This document shows positions 34,916 through 48,410 of a stretch of 64,000 bases of DNA, piece after piece (the first letter of the stretch is position 1; each line of letters opens with the position of its first letter). The translations under genes were made by a program, and so were the position numbers. A model generated the notes under the pieces. That model was not told the origin of the DNA, made no database searches, and saw only the letters and a program-made list of their open reading frames with translations. The stretch is from Cyclina sinensis (lineage: Eukaryota > Mollusca > Bivalvia > Venerida > Veneridae), in NCBI GenBank assembly GCA_012932295.1, contig JAAONU010000001.1, positions 38,347,449 through 38,411,448 of the forward strand, in the 5' to 3' direction.

Positions 34916-37900
34916 AACAAACAGTTGATTTGACTCCAGGGTATTTGTTCTATCATAGCAAAAATAAGCTTTTTTTGTAAGATGAGTGCATGCAAGTAAA
35001 ATGACCATCTTTAACCACAGTTCATTTTTTCCTTTTTTTTGCTAGTGGTAATAATAATAAACTAGTGTCTGTAAATGTCATTATTACTTCTGTCAGAATG
35101 GTTCTTGATGAATTACTGGAGTTGTTTTTCTCATTTTATGGAACGTGAAATTAGTATACTATATTTCAACTCAATTATTTCACAGTACAATAAGATATGA
35201 ATGAAAATTTACAATATTTCACAGGGATACCAAAGGTAACCTTTGTGCAATGTGCAGCTCATACTTATAATTTACATCCTTAAAAAGAACCGTTAATACT
35301 TCTAAATCTATAAAGTGATCTGTAAGAAATCTTTTTCACTTATATCATATATATATTTACTCAAAACTGCTCATAAAAATTTTCAAACAAAAAAGCATCA
35401 GTGTCTTAACAAAGCTACTGATAAAAATTACCAGTGTAGCAAGTTTGTCAGGTTAGCAAGTTTGGACAATTTCTTTGGCTCTCTTGTTCTGTAGAAAAAT
35501 GTTATGTTAAAACTGAGTTTATGAAGTGGATAAACAAGCATTAGAAGTTCAGCAGGAGCACTTAAAATCACTCACTTTTGTAGATAAAGCAGTCATATAT
35601 ATAATCGAAGGATTAAAGACTGAAAAAACTTGAATTATTTAAAGCAAAAAGAAGCTACAGAATTTATCTTGATCAAAATTGTCTTGTCGGTCTTGGGGGC
35701 ATGGTTTTTAAATGTTACCTAGTAGCTAGAGCCGTGAAATTTGAATTGTTGATGTGAATTTTTACGTTGGGTTTCGAATTCAAATTCAGTTGTTTTTTTT
35801 GTACTATGTCAAAAGGATTTTTAAAATTTATATTAAGTTTAAGACTGTTCCCGTTTTCATTAATATAAGATGTTCAGCTGTTTTATCTCACTTAAATGAA
35901 ATAAAAGCTTAATTATATGTATGGGGGGAAAAGCTTACATTTTTGAAATCTGATTTTTTTTTAAGGTCGTATTTCCAGTGATTTTTGCTCCAATATTTCT
36001 CATTAAAACTGGAAAGAAGGTATATGGCAGAGGTTGTAATTACAATAGGTGAGATAGAAGGTGAGAAGAGACATGATACTTTGATGATAATATAAATTAG
36101 ACCAGAGGAATTATCTTACTGAACACAAGTCCATATACCTATGGAATATCCATATTTTTATGGCACTAATGGAGAAAACAGTAGAAGAGATAGTGAGAAG
36201 TTAAGCCTTGTTTTGACTTGTGAGGCCTAGTTACCAGCCTGTGTCTAATATGAATTGACTTACTGTGTATAAGGAATTTGCTCATTTTGCTGATGTACAA
36301 AATTAATTTATGAGGAAAATATGTTGAATCACATGGGAATTAATACTAATAGTATGTACTCATGCAGAAGAATTATGAAACTTAGATTGGATAGTTTGCT
36401 TAAAAAGTAACTGATTGGTTATATTACATGTATCACATGCGAATAATAAGAATAACAGTTTCTTCTGGTTTGCTTGTATATTGAAACATATAGATTATGA
36501 GATCTCGTGTACAATTAGAAATTTTGTGATTAACAATATTTTTCCAAACGAAAAAAGAGAGAAACAAATTTAAAACAGTTATAATATACATTCAGTATAA
36601 CTGATGGAGGACAATTAATTAATTTTATTAAGACAGATACCTGATCAGACAGTGTGACACCAAAAGTTTTCATAATACAGTACTAAGTAGAAGTACAAGT
36701 GATCTTGTCTGAATTTTATACGCCTTTTGGATCTTTTTGAATAGTTTTGTGACCAGCACATTCTTCTCTGGTCATGTGGATATTTTTATTAAAGAGCCAG
36801 GGGGATTTTAACGTACTACAGTGTTTACATATGGGATCAAAATTGTCTAATGAAGGACAGTTTATGTATTTACAGAGGACTTTTTCAGTTTACTTAATTT
36901 AACTTCTGAAGATTTTCACTCTTTGCAGTGCTTTTCCATTTATTCTTATGGAGAATTTTCATCAGTTGCAAATTTCGGTAAGTAATAATGTAAATAAATT
37001 ATGACATTTCTAAATAAACACAAGAGTAAATGATCTATGTTTTAAAACTCATATACAGCAAATCATAGTATATGCTTTTATATGCTTTTTCATGTTGTGT
37101 TCCTTCCTGTACAGAAACAAAATTTAAAAAATTAATTGTAGAATAGAAAATTAATCAAATTGGAAATGTTTCTTATAATTCAATTTAACAGTTTATTCTT
37201 GGAGTTTTTAGATGTAGTTGCAAATAGCTCATTCTATTTTTTATTAATCAAGACAGAAGATTCAATCACTAGATTGTTTTGAATATCTGTAAATAACATT
37301 GCTGTTTCTTAGAGGGGAAAAGAGCTGTTTTGAAGTTCCTTATAATAAGGATATTGTCAGTTCTGTAATAATGTGTCTTATTTATGTCTTTTATTATTGA
37401 CAGCCAGCTGAATTGCTAAAAAATAAGGAAACCCTGTATGTTGATGAATGCAAAGAATTTTAGCTGTATATATATATATATATATTGAACTTGTTTATAT
37501 AATACTAGAAATTTTAACCTTAAATTGCTATGAAATATTTAAGATGCAATTTAAATAAATCAAGACAAGGCCTGTTAAGCTAACTCAATCAAGGTGTTGG
37601 ATTTCTCAGCAGTTCAGCTTTGTGTAGAAGCTCATGCATTTATGGTTTGAACCTGTTATAGTGGAAAGTTGATTGTCACATATGTTTTCAGTTTGATATG
37701 CTATGTTTTCACATCGATGCTGTGGAAAACCGAAAATTTGTTGATTTTTACCAAATTTCAGCTTCCTGGACCGACTTTTATGTCCAAATTTTAACTCCTT
37801 AAAAAATCTGTCCATGTATTTCAAAAACAAAATAAAATTGTTGTATATTTATCATTAAAACCCAAATTTCACACCTAAATCCATATAGATCTCTAATACA

Positions 37901-38883
37901 GTCCTTCACACGTATTATAAACCAATAAAATAGCCACTTTGACCAGAGGCCAGAAGCAATTATCACCAATTAACTGATTAACTCATCAGTATGTGCTTTG
38001 AAGCTAGTCATTTATGTTAACTGGTGTTGAAAAGTTATATCTTCATCAAATTTTTATTGCCTTCTTTTTGAACTAAACGTTCTTTTTTGCGATGTCAACA
38101 AACCAATTAATGTACAGTTTAAATGTAAGCATAATAATTAAATTTTAATTGTCAGTGACAATGAATTGTTCCTATTTGTCAATAAGAGAAAAAGCCTAAA
38201 ATAATTAATTCAAAGCATATAATAAGCATTCTATCATTAAACATTGTTTATGGCCTATTTATTTGCATGTTTTTTTGTTGTTTTTGTTTTTTTTTTTTTT
38301 TTAAGGAGGAGGTGGGGTGAGGTAGAGGGTTGGAGGGGACTCTAACCAATTGAGATTTGAAAATTTTCCTGAGCCCTGTTTCATATAATATAGAAAAATT
38401 AGGTCCTTTTCATCCATACTGGACCAATTGATAAAGGCAGTGAAGTGTTTTTTTTCTCTCAAACTCAAAAAGTCTTTGTACTTTCTGATATAAATCTGAA
38501 ACTCAACAGTATTCATATAAGATATGTTATGATGATAATTTCTGCTGCAGACTTTCAGGACAAGATTTATATGAACTGTGCAAGAAATAAATGGGTGTTG
38601 GTTTAACTGCCTGTTTCATTATAACAATGTTGAAGTGTCTATGAATGTTCCTTGATTCAATTTCAGACTTATTACAGCTGTTGGCATAGTAAAATAGAAG
38701 TCTTTTAGCAATTCAACTGTTGGCACTGATGTTGGTTAATTTATTTGAGAAAATATATAGGAGTTTCTTTAGGACCACACTTCCTTTAAAGATGCCTGCA
38801 TGTATACATAACCACTTTACCAGATAACTCACTGTATAAAGTTCATATGTTTAAGTCTACAAAACCGCCAGGTATATATTATT
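34916..38883. other. Intronic DNA without recognised features
   Basis: AT-rich intron with a (TA)n microsatellite at about 37464-37484 and a poly-T/purine switch near 38288-38340. No gene is supported. Confidence 0.45.
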
Positions 38884-40190
38884 ATGCCCCCTCTTCAAAG
38901 AAGTGGGGGTATATTGCTTTGTATTTGTCTGTCTGTCGGTCGGTCCGTTGGTCCGTAGACCAAATGGTTTCCGACCAATAACTAAATAATGCTTAGGCCT
39001 AGGAACTTCAAACTTGGTAGGATGATTGTCCATCACCAGTAGATGACCCCTATTGATTTGGGGTCAAGGGGTCAAAGGTCAAGGTCACATTGACCTTGTA
39101 GGTAGAAACGGTTTCCGACCAATAACTAAAGAACTCTTTGACCTAGGTTCACCAAACTTGGTATGCTGGTTGGTCATCACCAGTAGATGACCCCTATTGA
39201 TTTTGAGGTCATTAGGTCAAAGGTCAAGCTCACAGGGATCTTCATCCTAAAAATGGTTTCCAATCAATAACTAGAGAACGCTTTGACCTAGGTTCACCAA
39301 ACTTGGTATACTGGTTGGTCATCACCAGTAAATGACCCCTATTGACTTTGAGGTCATTAGGTCAAAGGTCAAGATCACAGGGACCTTCATTCTTAAAACG
39401 GTTTCCGATCAATAACTAGAGAACGCTTTGACCTAGGTTCACCAAACTTGGTATGCTGGTTGGTCATCACCAGTAGATGACCCCTATTGATTTTGAGGTC
39501 ATTAGGTTAAAGGTCAAGCTCACAGGGACCTTCATCCTAAAAACGGTTTCTGATCAATAACTAGAGAACGCTTTGACCTAGGTTCACCAAACTTGGTATA
39601 CTGGTTGGTCATCACTAGTAGATAACCCCTATTGATTTTGAGGTCATTAGGTCAAAGGTTAAGCTCACAGGGACCTTCATCCTAAAAACGTTTTCTGATC
39701 AATAACTAGAGAACGCTTTGACCTAGGTTCACCAAACTTGGTATACTGGTTGGTCATTACCAGTAGATGACCCCTATTGACTTTGAGGTTATTAGGTCAA
39801 AGGTCAAGATCACAGAGACTTTCATCTTAAAAACGGTTTCCGATCAATAACTCTGAGAACGCTTTGACCTAGGTTCAACTTAAAATGCTGGTTGGTCATC
39901 ACCAGTAGATGACCCTCTATTGATTTTGATTTCATTAGGTCAAAGGTCAAGGTCACAGAGACTTTGACTCTAAAAACGGTTTCCGATCAATAACTAGAGA
40001 ATGCTTTGACCTAGGTTCACCAAACTTGGTGTGCTGGTTGGTCATGACCAGTAAATGACCCCTATTGATTTTGAGGTCATTAGGTCAAAGGTCAAGGCCA
40101 CAGGGACCTTGATCCTAAAAACGGTTTCTGATCAATAACTAGAGAACGCTTTGGCCCAACCACAAGCAATTAGGTGCTGCCAGGGGGCAT
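38884..40190. mobile_element. 1.3-kb element of 145-bp tandem repeats between ATGCCCCC/GGGGGCAT ends
   Basis: Ends are ATGCCCCCTCTTC and GCCAGGGGGCAT. After a unique 'ggtcggtccgttggtccgta' leader, about eight units of about 145 bp follow ('ggtttccgatcaataactag', 'cgctttgacctaggttcacc', 'ttggtcatcaccagtagatg', 'aggtcattaggtcaaaggtc'). Units are 90% or more alike. The plan, short inverted ends around a tandem core, recalls the non-autonomous 'pearl'-type elements reported in bivalves. Confidence 0.85.
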
Positions 40191-40316
40191 TTATGTTTTA
40201 CAAACATTTCTTGTTTGAAATAGTATTTTGATATGCGGAGAGCACGGGGGGAAATCGGTGTCGACGAAAGGGTGTAGATTACAGTGGTGTTGTATAATTT
40301 TCTGCTATAGGGGTTG

Positions 40317-41071
40317 CTGGAAAAAGATCCAAGAACACTTAATTTGTAATAACTTTGTTTATTTGTCCATAAGTGAGATCTAATACAAATTTTAACAAAA
40401 ATTACTATCAATTGGGGAATTTTAAATTTATACAAAACTCAAGTTTAAGGTAGAGAACTTTGCATTTGTAAGAGTACGCCAAGACTTGAAAATTCATATA
40501 AAATCATACATTCATTTTTTTTTTGTAAACTACACTTCATTTCTAAAATATTTCTTTTTTTTGTTTTTGTTTTACAAACATATATTTATCGGTTCAAAAT
40601 AAACATTCATACACAATATTTACATTTACTCAACATTAGCATATATTTTGTACATTAATATGCTAAACTACTAAAATAATGAACAGCAATTCATTATTAA
40701 TATTTTCAAGATTATTGCAGTGAACATTAGAATAAATGAGAACAAATAGCCAACAGTCTTTTAGACTGTTTAACTTTACTTAAATACTGTTAAGATTTAC
40801 AGAATAATTGTAACAAGCAAAATTGTCCAGAAATACGTTTAAGTAGCAAAACAATTGATCAAAATGTAAATATAGTCAAAATTGTCCAAAAAAATGCATT
40901 TAACTTAATTACATTTAAACTTACAAATTGAATCGTATTATTCACAAAATATACATAATTGAAACATATGAAATGTATTTAAAGAAAAGAACATAATAAG
41001 TCACATACCTGGAAAAAGATCCAAGAACACTAAATTTGTAATAACTTTGTTTATTTGTCCATAAGTGAGAT
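40317..41071. repeat. 63-bp direct repeat pair, 692 bp apart
   Basis: Positions 40317-40379 and 41009-41071 are the same 63 bases ('ctggaaaaagatccaagaac...ccataagtgagat') with a single difference. The 629 bp between them are AT-rich, with no recognised coding content. Confidence 0.9.
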
Positions 41072-42769
41072 ACCTATAGACTTGGTTCTTGGGTATTTAT
41101 ACACTGTGAATTCCAGGTGACAAAATAAGCCATACTGAGAACATACTGAAACCACAATTAAAATTTCACACATTCTTTTATAAAGTTGATAATACCAATT
41201 AAATTAAGATGACCAATCAGACTTGAGACAAGTTAGTTTACTTTGATCTACAAACAAATAATAACTGTACAAAAGCTAGGCTTTTATCACAAAGTTTCTT
41301 TTGAGACTTGAAGTTGTCAATAAGAAATTTTTGGCTTCTGAGTTATGACAAGAATTTGCTCAACTGCAACTTAGTTTTTTTTTCAATACTTTCTTGTCAT
41401 TGTTATTTTTAATAATCTGCATTAGGTTAAGAAAAAAATACCTTAGAATGTACACACAGTCAGCAAAAATTCATTAGCAAAACTATACATTTTGAAAAAA
41501 AAAATATACACATAATTTGAGGGCATAACAACTTCCCTCTCAGGAATGATGGTGAAAGTAAATGGAACAGCTCGAGATGTTTATGGTCTTGAAGTAATAT
41601 ACAAATTTAATAATGTAAAAAAAGAAAACCACTTTACAATTGACACAGTTTCTTGCTTTTACGGTATATATGAGCGTTATGCAAATTATTAGTGTCAGCA
41701 AACATAAATCTCATGGCAGTTTCTTTTCCATCATTAATATTGTTGGTATTAAGGTATCTGTAAAATTTGTTACATCTCTCGAAACATTTAATTCTCACTG
41801 AGTTTGCAAAAAGGCATTAAAGTCTGAGTAATGTTAATGCTGAGACATCATTCTTATTTGCCCTTGACTTATTACATGATGCTGAATTAATGACCAGCTC
41901 TTAGTTAACACAGGGGGGCAGCTACATTCTGGTTCTCCATGGTAATTCTCTTGTTTAACCTCTTGAGAATATTGCGAAGCTTAATTACTGGATCCAAGTT
42001 ATTATCCATATTTTCTATATTGGATGTGGAAATTGTACATGTATGCCACCTGCTGGTTACATTTCATCCATCCAATAATTGCTGGGTTACTTTTCAAGGT
42101 TAATTTCCATCTGTCAGATCTAAGTAACTTTTGAATTCATCATATCTATGTAGAACTGATAGCTGACCATGTGGGCTTAGGTTAGACAGAAGTGTTTAGC
42201 CATATATTGACTAGCAGAGCAAATCTAAGCTTTCATATGTTCAATGAATCATCAAAACCCTACTAAAGAAATATCAGTTACAGTTTCATATTAAGTAACA
42301 ATTGCTTTGTCTTTGGACATTTACATTGTAATGAAACGAATAAGGCCATAATTTGCAGTACATATAATTTTAAAGACAAAGTATTTACAAAAACAAAATT
42401 AACATACATGTCTAAACTTAGTAGAAGCAGGTAAATTGACAAGGGTAGCTGTTAATTACTGCTTTAGAGATATGTTTTTCTATATTTCCTTTTAACAGAG
42501 CTCGAAAGTGAAAGAAACTTATATGTGTTGAAACCAAGAAGTATACTGAGCCAAAATGAAAACTTGACACTCGGTATTTTTGGGACCAGATTTTCAATAT
42601 TAGTTTTAAGGCAATGACTTTAGTTGTATGCTGTGCACAGAACACCTGGACATCAGCAGAAAACAGAAACACTTCTCACCTTTTGTCTTTAATGTTAATT
42701 AACATTAATGATGTCAGACTACCCTCCAAAATGAAGTTCACAGAATGAAGAACAGTAGAAGCGAGGTGT
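41072..42769. other. Intronic DNA without recognised features
   Basis: AT-rich intron. The minus-strand frame at 42418-42672 has no recognisable domain. Confidence 0.4.
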
Positions 42770-43190
42770 TCAGTAACGATTGTGTCCACCTGTAGCATCT
42801 CGTACAGCCACATGACGTCTCCTCATGGATCTTAGATCATTTGTGAACACTGCCTAAGGAAGACGTTGCCATTGCTCAACAATGACATGTTAAAGATCTT
42901 GCAATGTCTGTGGTGGATTGACTTGTTGACGAACACCAGATGTCTTCGATTGGATTGAGGTCGGGGCTATGCGACAGCCAGTCCAGGACTTGAACACCAG
43001 CATTTCTCAGAAAATTTTGCTTAAGAACTGCTGTATGGGGTCTAGCGTTGTCTTGCTGGAACGTTAGTCCAGGGCCATAATTATGTCTCTGCATAAACGG
43101 AAGCAGAACATGTTGCAAAATCTGATACCAGGTACTGGACAGCAGTTAAGTTCCCTTGAACAACAACAAGAGGAGAACGTCCATGTGTAT
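42770..43190 (-). pseudogene. Tc1/mariner transposase C-terminal pseudogene
   Basis: The minus strand encodes GRSPLVVVQGNLTAVQY, then after a frameshift near 43125 QILQHVLLPFMQRHNYGPGL and FQQDNARPHTA..VLDWLSHSPDLNPIEDIW. These include the second Asp and the Glu of the DD34E triad. It ends through the family tail HVAVRDATGGHNRY with TGA at 42772-42770. Another frameshift after IEDIW and in-frame stops (QDL*, RLP*) kill it. The first Asp, the DNA-binding domain and TIRs were not found. Confidence 0.9.
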
Positions 43191-43937
43191 AACTTAAACA
43201 AGTGTTTAAATCAAAGGGTACTCTTCTGAAAACAGAGAATAAACAATTATAAGCCTTTAATGGCTGCTGAGATAGAGTTTTAACAAAACTTTTTCATGCT
43301 ACCTGTATATGTAAAGGTTGCACCCAGATAATGGAATTGGAAAACAACTTTAATTTTTTTATTATCAATAAATATCAGGTGGGTGTAATCCAAATTAAAA
43401 TGTTCTGCCCCAAGTTTCCAACTATAATTCTTGTTTAATCAAGACAAAAAGACATTGGTTATTTTTTTTTACAGATGATCATCTTGCATGCTGAATTTGT
43501 TTTGTGAATAGGTCATATTAGAAAAATAAAATGTAATTATTAATAATTGAAAAAAAAATGATTCCAGTAAAAAAAGCAATCAAAAACAACTCCACTCACA
43601 TATGTCATGATCACTGCTGGTCAAATGAGCTTCATCAGGAATGTTTTTCTAGCATGTAAAACAATTTTTTTTTTCTTTAAGCAGTGTTTAATACCTGTTA
43701 TGCTCATCTGCTCTACATTTGCTACTGTTCATTGCAGATCCTTTTGACATGTCGATGTTTCAAGTTAGATTGTTAAAGTCATTCTCAGCTAATGTTTTCT
43801 CCTACTCTTGATCAAAATTAGATTTTAGATGTCCCACTGTTAAGGCTCTTTAAAAATGCAGATCATACTAAGAAGAACATGGATCACAGCAAGTACCCAC
43901 ATTTTCAATCATAATGTTATATCCAGACCATTATTCC
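43191..43937. other. Intronic DNA without recognised features
   Basis: AT-rich intron. No exon or repeat boundary is supported. Confidence 0.4.
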
Positions 43938-44072
43938 TACAATGAGAAAAATAAATGCAAATGGTGTTGATAAACTAAAGGGAAATAACTGAGTCATATC
44001 TCTTACAATGAGAAAAATTAAATACAAATACTGTTGATAAACTTAAGGGGAACAACTGAGTCAGATGTCTGA
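43938..44072. repeat. ~74-bp tandem duplication
   Basis: 'acaatgagaaaaataaatgc...gttgataaactaaagggaaataactgagtca' is followed at once by a diverged second copy with 'gttgataaacttaaggggaacaactgagtca'. Confidence 0.75.
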
Positions 44073-45339
44073 AACAACATTTACTGCATTCCTTTTGAAT
44101 ATAACAGTTATACTGTTACTGATTTATTAAGAAGATCCAGGTCATTCCCAGAGATAATTAGCTTATTTGATTTAATTGATTGCATATTTTGTTTGTTCAG
44201 GTCATGTACTTATATTGTATTTGAAAACATGCAGAAACAAATATGTACTAGGATTGATAAGAGTAAATCTTTTATTGTAAATCTACAAAATTAATGTATA
44301 TATAATAGGACAGTAATTTTTGCTAAAATATTGTTTTACAATTAAAGCATTTTGTTTATGCAATATTTGTTAATTTTTTTTTCAGTTTTATAATGAAACA
44401 TGGAATTTATAATAAAATATATCATTCAAGGAAGCCTTCATTTAAAACGTTTTGCTTTAAAACAACCCCCTCTAGAATATTTTTTCCATGTAACATTATT
44501 GTAGGTATTTAGCAAGCTATTCTGTGACAGATGGAAGATAGAATTATTTATTGAAAAATTATTAAAATTTTCTCATGAACGGCTCTTAAGAAAAAAATTG
44601 GCTCCAGCTGTGAATCAGATTTTATATATAAGGTTTCATGCAACGTTTTCTGAACTCAGTGACCAGATACATATATAAACCATTAAATTAATAGTCAAGG
44701 CTTGTTCCCAGTGGCTGTACCTGATCTTAGCATAAATAGTAATTTTAATGGACTTCTGTCTTCATTATTATAATCTCTATGTAAGTAAGAAGTGGTCATT
44801 TTGCCCTGATTGGGATGGCATATAACAATTATGCCAGCAGGCAATAGCTATAATGACTATAATCTCACTGTATTTGACCTAGGGAGAAATTTCAAGTGGA
44901 TTAAAATGCTTAAACTTTAGCAGAAGTTGGTTAATTGCTAACAGGTTCATTTAGACAGTAATTTGATGTAGGTCAAAATGATAGAGAATTAAGTAAAGTT
45001 TTGACTTGGTTTAAAGTGAAATGGATGTTATTAGAAAGGAAATAATTGATACTGATAGTAATCTGTCATAGTCCAGGAGATTCTGTCATAGTCTCATGAT
45101 AATGGCAGTGCAGAAGATGTGTTTCGTTATTTTGAAGTTAGATTCTCTGTTGATCTTCAAAAATCTTTGAATAACTGGAGTAGTTAGTCTTTGTTGACAT
45201 TTTCATTCAAAATAAACCATCTCTATGAGTATATATGATCATGGAGTACATCAGTATTGTTCATGAAAGTAGAGAAAAGAACACAAATAAATCATCTTTA
45301 TTAAAGAGTAACTGTCATTTAATATCACATGACTCTAGT

Positions 45340-45800
45340 CAGCCATATTTATTAAAGAAGACGAAATCTAGTTCTTGCTTGAGTTAGCCATCTTTATGTC
45401 TTTGAAGATGACAGAATCCTGGTTTTCATCTTTGTTATTGTAAAAGTTGTATTTGTTGAAGACAAAAGAAATGGTTCATGAGTTTATAATCTTTGTTCAT
45501 GAAAATCAGTTGATCCAGATGATAACTAGTAGAAGACAAAATCCTGATTCATGACTAAATGCATGCTGTGGAGTTTATAATCTTTGTTCATGAAAGAGCT
45601 GTCTTTGTGGAAGACAAAATAATGGTTCAAGAGTTTACTGTGTGTACCTGTTTGCATGATCATGACTGAGACAGCCTTTTCAGTAGAAGATTAAATCTTG
45701 GTTATCATGAATTCTCTATCTTTGTTTACTTCATAGAAGATACTACTTGATTCATTAGTTTGCCATCTTTGTTCATTAAAAATTAGACTAAATCTTGGGT
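45340..45800. repeat. Degenerate ~90-bp tandem repeat
   Basis: Repeated order 'gaagacaaaatcttggttcatgag', 'tttataatctttgttcatgaaa', with anchors near 45360, 45455, 45530, 45610 and 45690. Strongly diverged. Confidence 0.55.
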
Positions 45801-45959
45801 GATGAGTTAAAGGTAAAACCACCTTTGGACATTTAAAGCTGTCTTTGTAGTGATCAGATTAGCTTTTTTTTTTTGCAGGATTTAAAATTTGATAGGTTTG
45901 ACTAGTGTAAGGTTGTCAAATTTTCCAGACAGCTTCTTAATTAACATTACTATATTTAT

Positions 45960-46145
45960 ATTCTGTTGTAAGCAATTGTTCTTGCCTTTGCAACCAGTAC
46001 AGACACCATGGTCAGCCAGCATATTATAAACAATCTTATCAGGATCTTAATTACTGTTTGTTGTTCAGTCTTAATGTAAGATTTCAGTTTAATCTACCCC
46101 TATAAATGCAACTTGGGTCTGTCCGAACTGACTGAACGACAATTA
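45960..46145. repeat. Decayed MITE copy of the 15762 family
   Basis: Retains 'cttgcctttgcaaccagtacagac', 'cttatcaggatctta' and 'tgggtctgtccgaactga' in family order. Terminal repeats are not preserved. Confidence 0.5.
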
Positions 46146-46769
46146 TAGTCCATTTAAAAACTGTTACATTGCTATTGCAATATTGGAGTTCCTCAGATTT
46201 GTTTTCCCCTGGTTTGTTTAAGTATTTTCAGATTTGAAGTACTCCTGAAATTACTCAATTTTTCCATTTTTTGAAAAGTACTTTTCCAAATTCTGAGAAG
46301 TTTTACAGTTTATTTTATTTTCTTCTGACTTTAAGCTGAGGTCCTTCACTGCAGTATATTATATTTGCTTTCTGATTGAGAATTCCACTGGTTCAGGAAA
46401 AAGCACTGTTATATTACAAAACTTCTGGTTCTTGTATTACATTAAAGCCTTTTATAATCACAGATATGGTAAAAAAAGATGATTTTATTCCTTCTTCAAA
46501 ACAAGATATTAACCAGAGTTAAAAAAAAGGTTTATTTTAAACTAGAAATCAATAAAATTACTGAATATTTACAGCATTCTATACAAAACTTATTGGAAAT
46601 TCCTCATGTTTTGAAGACCATATTTGCGTTTTCATTCTGAGCCAATTGAAGCACTAAAAAAGTTTATCAGATGCACAAATAAAGCTGTCTGCTTCTAATG
46701 TACTACAGAGCACTACTTTCCTTTGCAGTTCTGTGAAGAAGAGGAGATTTATTGTTTTGCAGATGTCCG

Positions 46770-48410
46770 TGGGTTGGACTGTTGTTAGATAGACAACATT
46801 GTTTCCCTAATTCAGTTACTTGTGTACCATTTGACCTACTCCCTTAAACTTCATTGGGTGGTTGTCTTTGTTATGTAAAAGACCCCTGTTGTTTTGTAGT
46901 CAGTAGGTCAAAGGTCGAAGTCACTCAGCTAATTTTGAAAACAATGTCCACTCGGTAACTCAAGTACCATTTGACCCACAGCCTTCAAACTTCATATTGT
47001 CGCTGAGTAGAAGACCCTTATTGTTTCTGAGATCAGTAGGTCAAAAGTCAAGGTCACTGTCATTTTGAATTTGAATACCATGTCCCCGCAATAGCTTGAG
47101 GACCATTTGACACACAGCTTTCAAACTTCATAGGGTGGTTGCCCTTATTGAGTAGAAGATCCCTATTGTTTTGAAGGTCAGAAGGTTGAAGGCCAAAATA
47201 ACCTTTAAATTGAAAATGGTTTCCACTTAATAACTTGAGTAACATTGACCCACAGCCTTCAAGCTTCATAGAGTGGTTTCCCATATTGTGTAGAAGACCC
47301 CTTTTGTTTTTAGTGTTAGCAGGTAAAAGGTCATGGTCACAGTTTATTTAAATTTAAAAATGGTTTCCACACAATTATTTGAGTACCATTTTACCTAGTG
47401 TTCAAACTGTATTCATGGGTTGCTCTTATTGAATAGATAAACTCTTGTTTTGGGAGTCGGAAGATCAGATTTCAAAGTCACAGTCACCTTAAATTTGAAA
47501 ATTCTTTCTGCTCAATAACTCAAGTATTATTTGATCCCTAGTCTTCAAACTTAATAGAGTAGTTGCCCTTACTAAGAAGAAAACCCTATTGCTTTGGGGT
47601 TAGTAGGTATATGATCAAGGTAACTGGCACTTTTAGATTTCATCTGTTTCTCCTCTGTAACTCAAGTACCATTGTCCAACACCATCAAAACTTTATACAT
47701 GTACGTTGGTTACCCTTATTGAGTAAAAGACCCCTGTTGTTTTGGGGTCAAAAGGTTAAAGATCAAGGTCATTTTAATCTTGAATTTGAAATGTGTTTCT
47801 GCTCAATAAATCAAAAACTATTTGACCTACACCCTTCAAACTTCATAATGTGGTTGATCTTATTTAGTAAAGACCACAATTGTTATTTGGGTAAGTAGGT
47901 CAGAGGTCAAAGTTTCTTTGAATTTGAAAATGGTTTTGACTCAATAACTCAAGTACCATTTGACCCACAGCCTTTAAACTTCATAGAGTGATTGCCCTTA
48001 TTGAGTAAAAGAACCCTATTGTTTTTGATTTCAGTAGATCTAAGGTCAAAGTCATGGTTACCTTTAATTTTAAAATGGCTTCTGCTCAATATACAGAGTA
48101 CCATATGACCTGCAGGCTTCACTGAATGGTTGCCCTTACTGAGTTAGTGTAGGGGTAAGTAGGTCAAAGGTCAAGGTCACTGTCAGCTTGAATTTGAAAA
48201 CGGTTTCTGTTCAATAACTCAAGTATCATTTGACCCACAGCCTTCAACTTTCACAGAATGGTGGTCCCTTACTGAGTAAAAGACCCCTATTTTGATTTTA
48301 ATGTTAGTAGATGAAAGGTTAAGGTCATCATAATCTTTGATTTGAAAACTTACTTAAGTAACATTTGACTCAGAGCCTGTAAACTTACAAGGGGTGTTGG
48401 GGAGGCATAC
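46770..48410. repeat. Ancient ~150-bp tandem array
   Basis: About ten diverged units share 'caataactcaagtaccattt', 'gacccacagccttcaaactt', 'gtggttgcccttattgagta', 'gacccctattgttttgaggt' and 'aggtcaaaggtcaaggtcac'. Same motif vocabulary as the 38884 element, but far older. Short open frames inside are by-products. Confidence 0.8.
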
